Part shown: piece after piece, positions 27,298-37,938 of the stretch
How the letters are laid out: each line of letters begins with the position of its first letter
Numbering within the stretch: the stretch's first letter is position 1
DNA from: Pseudomonadota bacterium
Lineage (GTDB): Bacteria; Desulfobacterota; Desulfuromonadia; Geobacterales; Pseudopelobacteraceae
NCBI GenBank assembly: GCA_019352135.1
Contig: JABBNX010000004.1
Span: 1-64,000, forward strand
Direction: 5' to 3'
DNA: 64,000 nt
The notes under the pieces: model-generated
Seen by the model: only the letters and a program-made list of their open reading frames with translations
Database searches by the model: none
Told to the model about the DNA's origin: nothing
Made by a program: the position numbers and the translations under genes

Positions 27298-28255
27298 TCC
27301 GCTTATCATCTTTTTGGCGCTTTTGCTTGACCTGATAATCGGCGACCCCCACTGGCTGCCGCACCCGGTCGTTGCCATCGGGCGTTTGATACATGTGCTT
27401 GATAGAGGGTTGCGGTGCGACTGGCTTAATGAACGTCTGGCAGGAATACTGCTGCTGCTTCTGGTGGTGGTTTGCTCTGCCGGCACCACCTGGCTTCTGC
27501 TGGACGTGCTCAACACGTTGCTGCCGTTGGCAGGCTGTATTGCTGCCGTTCTGGTCTCTTCAACCTGCCTGGCCACCCGTTCTCTTCACAAAGAGTCGGC
27601 CCGCGTTGCCACTGCGCTGCTTGCCGGCAACCTGCCGCTGGCCCGCCGCTATCTCTCCTTTATCGTGGGGCGAGACACTGAGCAGCTTGAAGAAGCGGAA
27701 ATATGGCGCGCAGTGGTGGAAACTGTTGCTGAAAATACCTCCGATGGCATTATTGCTCCGCTCTTCTGGCTGACGATCGGAGGGCCGGTTACCGCGATGG
27801 CGTATAAGGGCGTCAGCACCCTGGACTCAATGGTCGGTTATCGGGATCAGCGTTATCTGCAATTTGGGTGGGCGTCGGCACGGATGGATGACCTGCTGAA
27901 CTATATTCCGGCCCGCCTCACTGCATTGCTTCTGGTAGTTGCGGCGCCGATGGCTGGCTGTTCGACTTCAGATGCCCTGCGGATAACGGTCCGGGATCGT
28001 CTGAAGCACCCCTCGCCCAACAGCGGGCACCCGGAAGCGGCCGCAGCCGGCGCCTTGGGCGTGCAATTGGGAGGGGCGGCCAGCTACAGAGGTGTTTCGT
28101 CATGGAAAGAGTATATTGGCGATCAACTGCAGCCGCTTGACGAACGTGCTTACCGCCGCATGATACGATTAATGTATATTTCAACCCTGCTGATGGCCGT
28201 TGTCTGTATAGTTACAGCCTTTTGCCTGAAAGGATCACGTGTCCCATTCATATGA
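27284..28255 (+). CDS. cbiB: Adenosylcobinamide-phosphate synthase
   Basis: LDLIIGDPHWLPHPVVAIGRL, ENTSDGIIAPLFW, NSGHPEAAAAGALGVQLGG; likely GTG start overlapping the upstream gene. Confidence 0.93.
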   Translation: MTPPDPLIIFLALLLDLIIGDPHWLPHPVVAIGRLIHVLDRGLRCDWLNERLAGILLLLLVVVCSAGTTWLLLDVLNTLLPLAGCIAAVLVSSTCLATRSLHKESARVATALLAGNLPLARRYLSFIVGRDTEQLEEAEIWRAVVETVAENTSDGIIAPLFWLTIGGPVTAMAYKGVSTLDSMVGYRDQRYLQFGWASARMDDLLNYIPARLTALLLVVAAPMAGCSTSDALRITVRDRLKHPSPNSGHPEAAAAGALGVQLGGAASYRGVSSWKEYIGDQLQPLDERAYRRMIRLMYISTLLMAVVCIVTAFCLKGSRVPFI

Positions 28256-29315
28256 TCATGGCGGTAATATCTTCACCGTTGCCAGAACGCTTGGCGTTGT
28301 ACCTGACCAGATACTGGATTTTTCTGCCAGCATAAATCCGCTTGGCATGTCATTACTGGTGCGCACGGCGTTGATCTGCTCACTCGACATCCTGGGCCAT
28401 TACCCTGATACCAGCCACAAGGAATTGAAGCAGTCACTTGCACAATTCCATGGTCTTTCCCCCGCTCACTTTACGATTGCCAACGGCTCGACCGAGCTGA
28501 TTTACAATCTGCCCGCCATGCTTTCCGGCAAAAAAGCGCTGATCATCTCCCCATCGTTCAGCGAATATGTTCGTGCGCTTAATCAACATCATTGGGAAAC
28601 TCAGCATTTTATCCTGACGCCAGAAAGTAATTTTTCTATCGATACTGAAAAGTTGGAACGGGCTCTGGCGGATGGTGTGGATGCTCTTTTTATCTGCAAT
28701 CCCGGGAATCCCAACGGAACACTCTATCCGCATCGGGTGATAGAAAATATCTACCGCCTCTGTCTGGCGGCTGGTACTTTTCTGGTGTTGGACGAGGCAT
28801 TTATGGATTTTTGCGAGGAAGCCTCGTCCAAACGGATGATCATTCAGAGCGACAATGCTATCGTACTGCGCTCGATGACAAAATTCTTTGGCATCCCCGG
28901 CCTGCGTCTCGGTTATGCCATCAGCAATACCACCCTCGCAGAACGACTCGATTCGATGGGTGGCCCCTGGAGTGTTAATTCGCTTGCTTTGGTCGCAGGG
29001 ACAGCGGCACTGCAGGATGTTCAGCATAATCAGGAGAGTCTGGAGTTTATCCGGCAGGAACGGCGCACTCTTATTGAGCGCCTGGAACAGTTTTCACAGC
29101 TCAAGGTGTATCCTTCGAGCGCAAATTATTTGCTGGTGGAAATCAAAGAGGGCACGAACTCCCATGAACTTAAAGAGCGTCTGTTGCCTCACCGGATTAT
29201 GGTGCGTGATTGCGCCAGTTTCATGGGACTTTCCGGGCAATTTTTCCGGCTTGCGGTTCGTACCGGCGCTGAGAACAATCGGTTGCTGGAATGTCTTGCC
29301 AGAATACTAAAATAA
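28239..29315 (+). CDS. cobD: L-threonine-O-3-phosphate decarboxylase / histidinol-phosphate aminotransferase-like
   Basis: HGGNIFTVARTLGVVPDQILDFSASINPLG, LVLDEAFMDF, SMTKFFGIPGLRLGY; follows cbiB. Confidence 0.88.
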   Translation: MSHSYDHGGNIFTVARTLGVVPDQILDFSASINPLGMSLLVRTALICSLDILGHYPDTSHKELKQSLAQFHGLSPAHFTIANGSTELIYNLPAMLSGKKALIISPSFSEYVRALNQHHWETQHFILTPESNFSIDTEKLERALADGVDALFICNPGNPNGTLYPHRVIENIYRLCLAAGTFLVLDEAFMDFCEEASSKRMIIQSDNAIVLRSMTKFFGIPGLRLGYAISNTTLAERLDSMGGPWSVNSLALVAGTAALQDVQHNQESLEFIRQERRTLIERLEQFSQLKVYPSSANYLLVEIKEGTNSHELKERLLPHRIMVRDCASFMGLSGQFFRLAVRTGAENNRLLECLARILK

Positions 29316-29350
29316 AAAAATGTTGGTACGTATGCCGCTCTAAGCCGATT

Positions 29351-30583
29351 TTACTTGTCCTTCCGCGGCACAACAACAATGCCGGATTCGGTGACAGTAT
29401 AGCCGTTGCTCAGGTCGGAAACCCTGTCATGACCGATTGTAGCGCCATCCGGAATGACTACCCCCTTGTCGATAATCGCCCGTTTGATCTTGACGTGCCG
29501 TCCGATGGTCACATTTTCAAACAGGATGGAATCTTCTACGAGACTGTAGCTGTTCACCTTGCAAAGCGGACCGAGTATGGAACGCCTCACGGTGCTGCCG
29601 CTGGTGATACAGCCGGCACTGACATATGAATCGATGTTAACGCCCCGGCGGTCATCGTCGTCGAATACCGTTTTGGCAGGGGGGTAATTTCCCTGGTTCG
29701 TCAGAATCGGCCACTTGTAGTTATACAGATTCAATTGCGGTGATATATTGATCAGATCCATATTTGCGTCGTAGTATGAATCGATTGTGCCGACATCCTT
29801 CCAGTATCCACGCTCTTCGGCCTTCATACCGGGAATCAGGTTGTCATTGAAATTGTAGGCATATACCTTGTCACCGCTTTCCAGCATCATCGGAATCACA
29901 TGCTTGCCGAAATCAAGATCCTCATAGTGCTTTTTCCCTTCCAATAACACTTCGATCAGTTTCTTGGTGGAAAATATGTAATTTCCCATTGAGGCGAAAC
30001 AGGTGTTTCGCCCCGGAATGGTTTCCGGATCTGCCGGTTTTTCATTAAAAGCGGTTACCCACGAATCATCATCGACGGAAAATACTCCGAAGCGGCTGGC
30101 ATCATCGACGGAAACCTCCAAAGCGGCAATGGTGATGTCCGCCCGGTTCATGCGGTGTGCGTTGATCATCTGGGTGATATCCATCTTGTAGATATGGTCG
30201 CCGCCGAAGATCGCCACATAATCTGCATCAGAGGATTCCACGAAGCGCAGATACTGAAGAATCGCATCGGCGGTGCCCTTGAACCACTCTTCGTTCTCGC
30301 TGCTCGTTTCCGGAGAAATTGCCACATAAAATTCGCCCAGGCCGGTCCACTTTCCCCAGGATTCTCGGATATGCTTGTTCAGGGAATAGGCACGATACTG
30401 CGTCAAAATATAAACCTTTTTTATGCCGGAGTTGAACAGGTTGCTCAATACAAAATCAATAATTTTGTATTTACCGCCAAAAGAAACACCCGGTTTGGCA
30501 CGACGCAGCGTCAGCGGACTGAGGCGCTCACCTTTGCCACCTGCCAGAACCATGGCTATGGTGTTTTTGCCGACATTGTCCAT
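29351..30583 (-). CDS. glgC: Glucose-1-phosphate adenylyltransferase
   Basis: AMVLAGGKGERLSPLTLRRAKPGVSFGGKYKIIDFVLSN. Confidence 0.95.
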   Translation of the reverse strand: MDNVGKNTIAMVLAGGKGERLSPLTLRRAKPGVSFGGKYKIIDFVLSNLFNSGIKKVYILTQYRAYSLNKHIRESWGKWTGLGEFYVAISPETSSENEEWFKGTADAILQYLRFVESSDADYVAIFGGDHIYKMDITQMINAHRMNRADITIAALEVSVDDASRFGVFSVDDDSWVTAFNEKPADPETIPGRNTCFASMGNYIFSTKKLIEVLLEGKKHYEDLDFGKHVIPMMLESGDKVYAYNFNDNLIPGMKAEERGYWKDVGTIDSYYDANMDLINISPQLNLYNYKWPILTNQGNYPPAKTVFDDDDRRGVNIDSYVSAGCITSGSTVRRSILGPLCKVNSYSLVEDSILFENVTIGRHVKIKRAIIDKGVVIPDGATIGHDRVSDLSNGYTVTESGIVVVPRKDK

Positions 30584-30781
30584 GGAATACATACACACCC
30601 CCTGATTATGACTTTGAACGGGGTAACTCTACCGTATTGCTGCGCGCTTGAATATAAAAAAAATGCAATTTTTATTGATCGTTTACAGTGTGTCATACGG
30701 AAAAACTTCCGCATGCGATTGTTGTAAATGGCTTGCCTGAATGATATCAAAAAGTATATGATTCGCTGTTATTGAAAATAT

Positions 30782-31624
30782 ATGGATATACGAGGTGATG
30801 TTGTTGTGACGTGGAAATCTATCGGCATATTTGATTCCGGCGTGGGGGGGTTGACCGTTTTACGCGAAATAATGCAGGTTCTTCCCCAGGAGGATACGCT
30901 CTATTTCGGCGATACCGCCCGTGTGCCGTATGGTACCAAGTCTCCTGAAACGGTAACGCGCTATGCCGGCGAGATTGCGTCATTCCTGATCAAACGGGAT
31001 ATCAAGCTGCTGGTAGTAGCCTGTAATACCGCTTCGGCAGTGGCGTTGCCTACTCTCAAACGTCAGTTGTCGATTCCGGTCGTTGGCGTCATCGAACCGG
31101 GCGCCCGCCGGGCGGTTGAGGTGACCCGCTCCGGGCGGATCGGTGTCATCGGCACTGCCGGTACCATCCGCAGCAGTGCATACACCCGGGCGATCAAGCG
31201 CCTGAAGCCGGATGCCGAAGTTCTGACCCGTGCCTGCCCGCTGTTTGTCCCTTTGGCCGAGGAGGGGTGGGTAGACAACCAGATTGCCCGGTTGACGGCA
31301 CAAACCTATCTTCAGGAATTGAAAGAATCGGCAGTCGATACGCTGGTGCTTGGATGTACCCACTATCCGCTGCTCAAGGCGATGATAGCGGATGTCATGG
31401 GGCCGGGTGTCGTGCTGGTAGACTCTGCTGAGGAGACAGCCAGAACGGTAGCTGCTATTCTGGCGGACAAAAAGTTGCTCCGCCCTCCAGCTGAAAAAGG
31501 CAACCATAACTATTATGTCAGTGATATTCCTGCCGGTTTTGTCCGGGTTGGTAATCGTTTCCTCGGTGATAAACTGGGAGACGTATTCCAGGTAAGTCTT
31601 GATGAAGAAGAGGGAGTCATCTGA
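30782..31624 (+). CDS. murI: Glutamate racemase
   Basis: IGIFDSGVGGLTVLREI, VVACNTASAVALP, LGCTHYPLL. Confidence 0.95.
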   Translation: MDIRGDVVVTWKSIGIFDSGVGGLTVLREIMQVLPQEDTLYFGDTARVPYGTKSPETVTRYAGEIASFLIKRDIKLLVVACNTASAVALPTLKRQLSIPVVGVIEPGARRAVEVTRSGRIGVIGTAGTIRSSAYTRAIKRLKPDAEVLTRACPLFVPLAEEGWVDNQIARLTAQTYLQELKESAVDTLVLGCTHYPLLKAMIADVMGPGVVLVDSAEETARTVAAILADKKLLRPPAEKGNHNYYVSDIPAGFVRVGNRFLGDKLGDVFQVSLDEEEGVI

Positions 31625-32229
31625 TGTCAACTCACCCGCGAAAAAAAGTCACAATCAGCCTCTTGATACCATTTCTGGTGTTTATACTGTTTTTCAGCAC
31701 CATGATCTGGCAAAAATATCGTTCCAGTCATGAAGTGCCGGTTACACCTCCACAGCAGAACGCAGAGAGCTACCGGTCAATCACTCTCTTTTTTGTTTCC
31801 GACGGGACACGGCTGGCGCGTGAAGCGCGGAAGATTGACCCGTGTGATAACGATACCGCCTGTCTGAAAAGAGTCCTTGACGAGTTGCTGAATGGCCCGG
31901 TTGGCGAATTCGAGGAAGCGGTACCGGAGGGGACAGTGGTTGAATCCGTACGCATGGAAGGGAATGTGGCGACGATTGAATTTAATCATATGTTTTCCGA
32001 TGCCATGCTGTCCGGAAGTTCAGCAGAGATGCTGGCCGTCTATGCCGTGGTTGATACGGTTACCGTTAATTTCCCACAGATACAAAAGGTTAAAATAGAT
32101 ATTGACGGCACCAAAGAGGTCGTCCTGCACCATCTTGATCTGTCTGAGCCGTTGTTGCCGGACTATTCGCTGGAGCAGGTTCCTTCACCGGATTCCGGGG
32201 ATACTCCGTCCGGGGTGACGACTAAATGA
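31624..32229 (+). CDS. GerMN-domain protein
   Basis: N-terminal membrane anchor, ITLFFVSDGTRLAREARKI..., VLDELLNGP. Confidence 0.82.
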   Translation: MSTHPRKKVTISLLIPFLVFILFFSTMIWQKYRSSHEVPVTPPQQNAESYRSITLFFVSDGTRLAREARKIDPCDNDTACLKRVLDELLNGPVGEFEEAVPEGTVVESVRMEGNVATIEFNHMFSDAMLSGSSAEMLAVYAVVDTVTVNFPQIQKVKIDIDGTKEVVLHHLDLSEPLLPDYSLEQVPSPDSGDTPSGVTTK

Positions 32230-34664
32230 AAGGGAATGCCCACATGAGACCATTTCGTGAAGCAATTCGGGAACAGGTGCTGATCCTTGACGGAGCGATG
32301 GGTACAATGCTTCAGGAACGGGGACTGCAGCCGGGGCAGTCACCGGAAGAACTTAATCTGACCATGCCGGAAGTGGTCGCTTCGGTACATCGCGACTATA
32401 TACAGGCCGGCGCTGATATAATCATCACCAATACCTTTGGCGGAACCCGGTTCAAGCTTGCTCACTATGGGCTGGAAGGCCGTCTGGCTGAAATTAATAC
32501 CCGGGCGGTTGAGATTGCCCGCGCCGAAGCTGGTTCAAATGCCTATGTTGGCGCTTCGATGGGCCCGACCGGACAATTTGTCGAGCCGCTGGGTGAAGTG
32601 TCATTCGACCAGATGAAGGCGGCTTTTCGCGAGCAGGCCGAGGCGCTTGTAACTGCCGGGGCTGATCTGATCAGTCTTGAAACATTTCTTGATATTAAAG
32701 AGTGTCGTGCCGCGGTTATTGCAATACGCGAGGTTTCCGCCACGATTCCGGTTATCGCCATGCTGACTTTTGATGATAAGGGCCGCTCTGTTCTGGGGAC
32801 ACCACCCGAGGCTGCTGCCATCACACTGACAGCAGCCGGCGCTGATATAGTCGGTTCGAATTGTGGACTTGGTGTTGATGGTATTTACGACATCCTCTGT
32901 CGTATGCGCCGGGTGACCGATGTGCCGCTGATCTCGCAGGCAAATGCCGGACTGCCCCAACTTGTTGGTGATTGCACGGTATTTCCCGGCACACCCGATG
33001 AAATGGTCGCGTATCACGAACGGATGATCGCGCTGGGTGTTCGAATCATCGGCGGTTGCTGTGGTACGACTCCGGCCCATATCCGTGCCATGAAACAGGC
33101 ATTGGTGCCACTGCAGCGTATCTGGGCACATGAAAGCAGCCACGGCGGGGTGACGCATCTCTCCAGCCGTTCCGGTTGGACAACCGTTGGCGCAGGCACA
33201 ACTACTGCAATTATCGGCGAGCGGATCAACCCGACCGGCAAAAAGCTCTATTCACAAGAGTTGCAGGAAGGAAAGGTTGCCTATATTCGCCGCGAGGCAT
33301 TTGAACAGGTTCAGGCGGGTGCCACGCTGCTGGATATAAACGTCGGTGCGCCGGGTATTGATGAACCGGCGGCCATGCAACGTGCCATTTTTTGTGCCGC
33401 CGGTGCCGTCAGCGTGCCGCTGGTGCTTGACTCCTCCAACCCCGCTGCGCTGGAAGCCGGACTAAAGGCGGCTGACGGCAAGGTGCTGATCAATTCGGTG
33501 TCGGGGGAAGCAAAAAGCCTCAAAAGGGTTCTGCCTCTGGCAAAAAAATACGGAGCGGCAATAATCGGACTGGCTCTTGATAAGAAGGGTATCCCTGAAA
33601 CGGCTGAGGGGCGCCTTGCAGTGGCCCGCCGCATCCGCACTGCCGCCCGGCGCATCGGTATTCCTGATAATGATATCATTATTGATTGTCTTACCCTGAC
33701 GGTAAGTGCCGAACAGAAACGGGCCGCCGAGTCGCTGCGCGCCATTCGGCTGGTCAAGCAGAAACTGGGGCTCTCAACGGTGCTGGGTGTCAGCAACATT
33801 TCCTTTGGCCTGCCGCAGCGCCCGTTGATCTCCTCCACGTTTTTTGCAATGGCAATGGCGGCCGGTCTGGATGCCGCCATTATCAATCCCAAGGACAAGC
33901 CGATGATGGATGCCTGGCGCTCGGCAATGGTGCTGCTCAACCGGGACCATCAGGCAGCTGCATATATTGAAGCCTATCGTGACCAGCAGGGGGCAGTTGT
34001 TCAACAGGAACCATCGACCGGATCGAGTTATACTATTCTTGAGCGCCTGTCGCAGGCGATTATAGATGGTGATAGCGATGGTATCGTTGCGCTGGTAGAG
34101 CAGGCACTGGCGGAAGGGTTTGCCCCCCTGGAAATCAGCAATAAAGGATTTATGCCCGGCCTGGAAGAGGTCGGCCGGCGTTTTGAACGTAATATCTTTT
34201 TTCTGCCGCAGGTAATGCAGTCTGCCGATACCATGCAGACCGGTTTTGTGCGCCTGAAAGCGGAGATGCATGGTGAGAAATTCAAGAGTCGCGGAAAGAT
34301 TCTGATGGCAACGGTTGAAGGGGACATTCACGATATTGGCAAGAACATCGTATGCACCCTCCTTGAGAACCACGGATTTGAGGTCTTTGATATCGGCAAG
34401 AACGTTTCAGCCGCAACAATAATTGCTAAAGCAAAAGAATATGCGGTTGATGCGGTTGGGCTTTCTGCTCTCATGACGACAACCATGTCAGAGATGGATA
34501 ATGTGCTGAAAAAGCTTAAAAGCGCTGGAGTTACCACTTTTACCATGGTCGGCGGGGCAGTTGTCAGTCAGGAGTATGCCGATCGTATCGGTGCCGACCT
34601 GTATGCAAAGGATGCGATGGAGGCGGTTGCAAAAATCAAAGTTCTTCTTGGCGTTTGCGATTGA
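32226..34664 (+). CDS. metH: Cobalamin-dependent methionine synthase lacking the reactivation domain
   Basis: Homocysteine-binding (GGCCGTTPAHIRAM), pterin-binding (GERINPTGKKL) and B12-binding (GDIHDIGKNIV) modules; ends after the B12 domain. Confidence 0.9.
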   Translation: MKGNAHMRPFREAIREQVLILDGAMGTMLQERGLQPGQSPEELNLTMPEVVASVHRDYIQAGADIIITNTFGGTRFKLAHYGLEGRLAEINTRAVEIARAEAGSNAYVGASMGPTGQFVEPLGEVSFDQMKAAFREQAEALVTAGADLISLETFLDIKECRAAVIAIREVSATIPVIAMLTFDDKGRSVLGTPPEAAAITLTAAGADIVGSNCGLGVDGIYDILCRMRRVTDVPLISQANAGLPQLVGDCTVFPGTPDEMVAYHERMIALGVRIIGGCCGTTPAHIRAMKQALVPLQRIWAHESSHGGVTHLSSRSGWTTVGAGTTTAIIGERINPTGKKLYSQELQEGKVAYIRREAFEQVQAGATLLDINVGAPGIDEPAAMQRAIFCAAGAVSVPLVLDSSNPAALEAGLKAADGKVLINSVSGEAKSLKRVLPLAKKYGAAIIGLALDKKGIPETAEGRLAVARRIRTAARRIGIPDNDIIIDCLTLTVSAEQKRAAESLRAIRLVKQKLGLSTVLGVSNISFGLPQRPLISSTFFAMAMAAGLDAAIINPKDKPMMDAWRSAMVLLNRDHQAAAYIEAYRDQQGAVVQQEPSTGSSYTILERLSQAIIDGDSDGIVALVEQALAEGFAPLEISNKGFMPGLEEVGRRFERNIFFLPQVMQSADTMQTGFVRLKAEMHGEKFKSRGKILMATVEGDIHDIGKNIVCTLLENHGFEVFDIGKNVSAATIIAKAKEYAVDAVGLSALMTTTMSEMDNVLKKLKSAGVTTFTMVGGAVVSQEYADRIGADLYAKDAMEAVAKIKVLLGVCD

Positions 34665-34739
34665 ATCAGGAACAGATTGCTATTATATTACGTGATATGA
34701 TAGCGTCAAAACTGGTAGTGACTGGTAATAGGTATCGTA

Positions 34740-35261
34740 ATGGTTCTCGGCTTTAATCACAATCTTATGTACAAGGGAGAGGTTTTTCACGTCCAGACTG
34801 AGGATAGTGGAGTGACCAATCCACACATCATTACATTGCTCTATCGGGGCGGGGTCATCATCAGCTCAAAAAAAACCAGCTATTCTGATATTCTCAGGAT
34901 GGATAATCTGGATGTTGTTGTCGAAGAACTGATGAAAGAACAGCACAAGGAGATGATGCGCCGCCTGAAAGCGGGTGAGTTTGATGAAAAAGCCTTCTCC
35001 TTTGAAGCCAAGCTGATTGAAAACTATGAGATCCCTCTGTTGGCACCGGAAGCAAATCCGGTCGCTGATATTTTTTCCTCCTCATCATCGTCCGGTTCTG
35101 CTTCAAAAAGTGATGTTTCTCTCCTGTTTGAATTGCCGCAGCAGACAGCAAAAAAAGATGTTGCTTCTCAGGAAAAAGAGAGTGCACCATCTGATAAAGA
35201 CAGCAAAGTTGTCAATCTTGATGAAACGATTCTTTCCTTTTTTGGGACAAATGAAAAGTAA
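34740..35261 (+). CDS. Hypothetical protein
   Basis: 173-aa ORF MVLGFNHNLMYKGEVFHVQTEDSG... Confidence 0.65.
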   Translation: MVLGFNHNLMYKGEVFHVQTEDSGVTNPHIITLLYRGGVIISSKKTSYSDILRMDNLDVVVEELMKEQHKEMMRRLKAGEFDEKAFSFEAKLIENYEIPLLAPEANPVADIFSSSSSSGSASKSDVSLLFELPQQTAKKDVASQEKESAPSDKDSKVVNLDETILSFFGTNEK

Positions 35262-35365
35262 CGTTCATACCTGCCATCCTGTTGCCGTGTCTCCCTGTTT
35301 TTTTCTTCGCGTATAAAATCTGGTACAATGATGAATGGTTCATTGAACTCTGCACCATACAGTTG

Positions 35366-36136
35366 TCAGAGCTTTTTTGTGTCTGCGCTCTTGTTGCAGA
35401 CCGGGCATTCCTGCATGGAAAAAGGCTTTTCCAGGCGACATGCCGCGAGAAGCGCATCATTAAGAAATATGTCACGCGTCGGTCCGTCGGCCATTACGCC
35501 CCCTTCGTAGAGAATAATAGTCCGCGGGCAGAGATCCAGGACCATATCGAGATCGTGACTGGTGAAAATCTTCGTATGGTGAAATTCCCGTAATAGAGAC
35601 ATGAGCTGACGCCGCGCGTAAGGGTCAAGCCCGCTCGTCGGTTCATCCATGACCAGAATGTCGGGAGACATGGCCAGCACGGTGGCAATGGCAACACGTT
35701 TTTTTTCGCCGCCGGAAAGCAAATAGGGTGGCTTGGCGCTCAAATGCCCGGCACCGACACGTTCGAGAGCTTCTCTCACCCGCAGATCAACTTCTGAACC
35801 TGAGAGCCCCAGGTTCAGTGGTCCAAAGGCAACATCTTCGAATACGGTCGGCATGAAAAGCTGGTCGTCAGGATTTTGAAAGACCATCCCGACGGTGCGA
35901 CGGATGTCCGGCAGCGTCCCCTTCGAAAGCCGTGTGTCTCCAATTATGACCTCCCCGGAGGTTGCTTCCAGGCAGCCGTTTAAATGTTGCAGAAGGCTGG
36001 ACTTGCCTGCTCCATTGGCACCGATGATCGCGACCGACTCACCGTGCGTGATGCGAAAGGAAACATCCTTGATGGCTATCGTGCCATCCGGATACACGTG
36101 CTGTAAATTTTTTACCTCGACGATGTGGTGGCTCAT
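35366..36136 (-). CDS. cbiO: Cobalt/nickel ECF transporter ATP-binding protein
   Basis: GANGAGKSSLLQHLNG, LLSGGEKKRVAIATVLAMSPDILVMDEPTSGLD. Confidence 0.92.
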   Translation of the reverse strand: MSHHIVEVKNLQHVYPDGTIAIKDVSFRITHGESVAIIGANGAGKSSLLQHLNGCLEATSGEVIIGDTRLSKGTLPDIRRTVGMVFQNPDDQLFMPTVFEDVAFGPLNLGLSGSEVDLRVREALERVGAGHLSAKPPYLLSGGEKKRVAIATVLAMSPDILVMDEPTSGLDPYARRQLMSLLREFHHTKIFTSHDLDMVLDLCPRTIILYEGGVMADGPTRDIFLNDALLAACRLEKPFSMQECPVCNKSADTKKL

Positions 36137-36945
36137 GGCAGTATTCCGGTAAATAACGCTCCGAGAATGCCGGGAAGATCATAAATCCGCAGTGTGATAA
36201 ATAGGAAAGTCCAGCCGAGAACAAAACAAAGCCCGGTTACGCCGAAGTGCGAGCGTCGGTGGGCATGGAACCGGCCGATAAAACCGCGGGCACGCATGGC
36301 AGTATGAATATGTTCCGCCCTCTGCCAGGTGCGGAGCAGCAGGTGCCCTGCCAGCGAGCCGAAGCTGGCGATGCCGCGTCCCTTTCTGCCGCATGAACGG
36401 AGCTCGCGAGCTCGGGCGGTCCTGCCTGTTTCATCGGCGAGCACGAAAATATAGCGATGCAGAAAAAGCAGTTGCAGAGTAAAAATCTGTGGCGTACCAC
36501 AACGCTCAAGGGCCTGACATACAGCCGTGAAACCGGTAGTTCCTACAAGAATGAATGCCGCCCCGACAGTAAGCAGAGAGCGAATGAGCATTGAAATGAG
36601 AGAAATCCAGCCACCCGAGATCCCCAGAGGTCCGATGTGATACATGACCGCCCGGTCAAAGATCGGGTTGAAGAGCCCCATCATCAGTACGAAGGGGGAG
36701 ATAAACGCTATTTTTTTAACAAAATAGAGAGGCGGCAGGTTGGCGTATGCAATCATCACCGCCGGGAAGATAAAGAACGGAAGCAAGCGGGCAAGTTCAT
36801 ATCGGTCAAACGAAACAACCGATATACTGAATATAATCGTTACCAGCACTTTGGCGCGAGCATCAAGGGCATGAATCGGCGAATCGCTGTTTGCCAGCAG
36901 GTCCAGTCGCTTCAAGTCGCTGACAGCTGCATTAATGGATAGCAT
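36133..36945 (-). CDS. cbiQ: Cobalt/nickel ECF transporter permease
   Basis: DARAKVLVTIIFSISVVSF; C-terminal RARELRSCGRKG and AMRARGF motifs; coupled to cbiO. Confidence 0.9.
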   Translation of the reverse strand: MLSINAAVSDLKRLDLLANSDSPIHALDARAKVLVTIIFSISVVSFDRYELARLLPFFIFPAVMIAYANLPPLYFVKKIAFISPFVLMMGLFNPIFDRAVMYHIGPLGISGGWISLISMLIRSLLTVGAAFILVGTTGFTAVCQALERCGTPQIFTLQLLFLHRYIFVLADETGRTARARELRSCGRKGRGIASFGSLAGHLLLRTWQRAEHIHTAMRARGFIGRFHAHRRSHFGVTGLCFVLGWTFLFITLRIYDLPGILGALFTGILP

Positions 36946-37115
36946 GATGGGGTGAGATCCTTTAGAAACGAAAGCGCAATTACTTCAGCAGTGACGGAAT
37001 CTGTAACACAAATTCAAAAATAATTACACGGAAAAGCGGGTCTATTCCGGATCGTGACATTTATGACGAAATCGGCTACGATGCGGACGATTCTTCAAAA
37101 GACAAGGGGGCGGGC

Positions 37116-37532
37116 GTGGGACAAACGGTCAGGTTTGGAATTTCTCTTGATGAAAAACTGCTGCAGAATTTTGATCAGCTGATTGAACAGAAGAGCTATA
37201 TGAACCGTTCTGAAGCAATCCGCGATCTTATCCGTGCCTCACTGGTCGAGGAACGGTGCGGAGCGGAGGATCAGGAAGCGGTCGGTACGGTGACGCTGGT
37301 CTACAACCATCACGTCCGGGATCTTGCTGATAAGCTGACCGACCATCAGCATACCCATCATGATCAGATCATATCTACCCTCCATATTCACCTTGATGCC
37401 CACAACTGTCTTGAAGTGCTGGTTATTCGCGGTACTGTTCTGGTGGTAAAACAGATTGCGGATGAACTGATCAGTGTCAAAGGGGTCAAGCATGGCAAAC
37501 TGGTCTTGACCACGACCGGTGAAGATCTCTAG
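37116..37532 (+). CDS. nikR: Nickel-responsive transcriptional regulator
   Basis: [36 protein letters not shown] ribbon-helix-helix; metal-binding [26 protein letters not shown]. Confidence 0.93.
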   Translation: MGQTVRFGISLDEKLLQNFDQLIEQKSYMNRSEAIRDLIRASLVEERCGAEDQEAVGTVTLVYNHHVRDLADKLTDHQHTHHDQIISTLHIHLDAHNCLEVLVIRGTVLVVKQIADELISVKGVKHGKLVLTTTGEDL

Positions 37533-37547
37533 TGGAGAGGGGCTGAT

Positions 37548-37925
37548 ATGAAGACAGCTGCTGCAATAGCCCTGTTCTGCGCCGGCGGCGGGCTTACCCG
37601 ATACTACCTGTCCGGCTGGGTCTACAGCCTGCTCGGGCGGGCCTTCCCGTACGGAACCTTTGTAGTCAACATCATCGGCGCATATCTGATCGGGTTGATT
37701 ATGGAACTTGGCCTCCGCAGTACGGTTATTCCCGATACTCTGCGGATTGGATTGACAGTCGGATTTCTCGGTGGCTTGACGACTTTTTCGACGTTCAGCT
37801 ACGAAACTTTTTCGCTTTTAGAGGATGGTCAGATTCTGGTGGCTTTTGCCAATATTATGGCAAGTATTGCAGCCTGCCTGCTGTTCACCTGGCTTGGAAT
37901 TATTACGGTTCGAACTCTGGCGTAA
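37548..37925 (+). CDS. crcB: Fluoride channel CrcB/FluC
   Basis: GGGLTRYYLSG, FPYGTFVVNIIGAYLIGL, GGLTTFSTFSYE. Confidence 0.93.
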   Translation: MKTAAAIALFCAGGGLTRYYLSGWVYSLLGRAFPYGTFVVNIIGAYLIGLIMELGLRSTVIPDTLRIGLTVGFLGGLTTFSTFSYETFSLLEDGQILVAFANIMASIAACLLFTWLGIITVRTLA

Positions 37926-37938
37926 GTAAGGATACATT

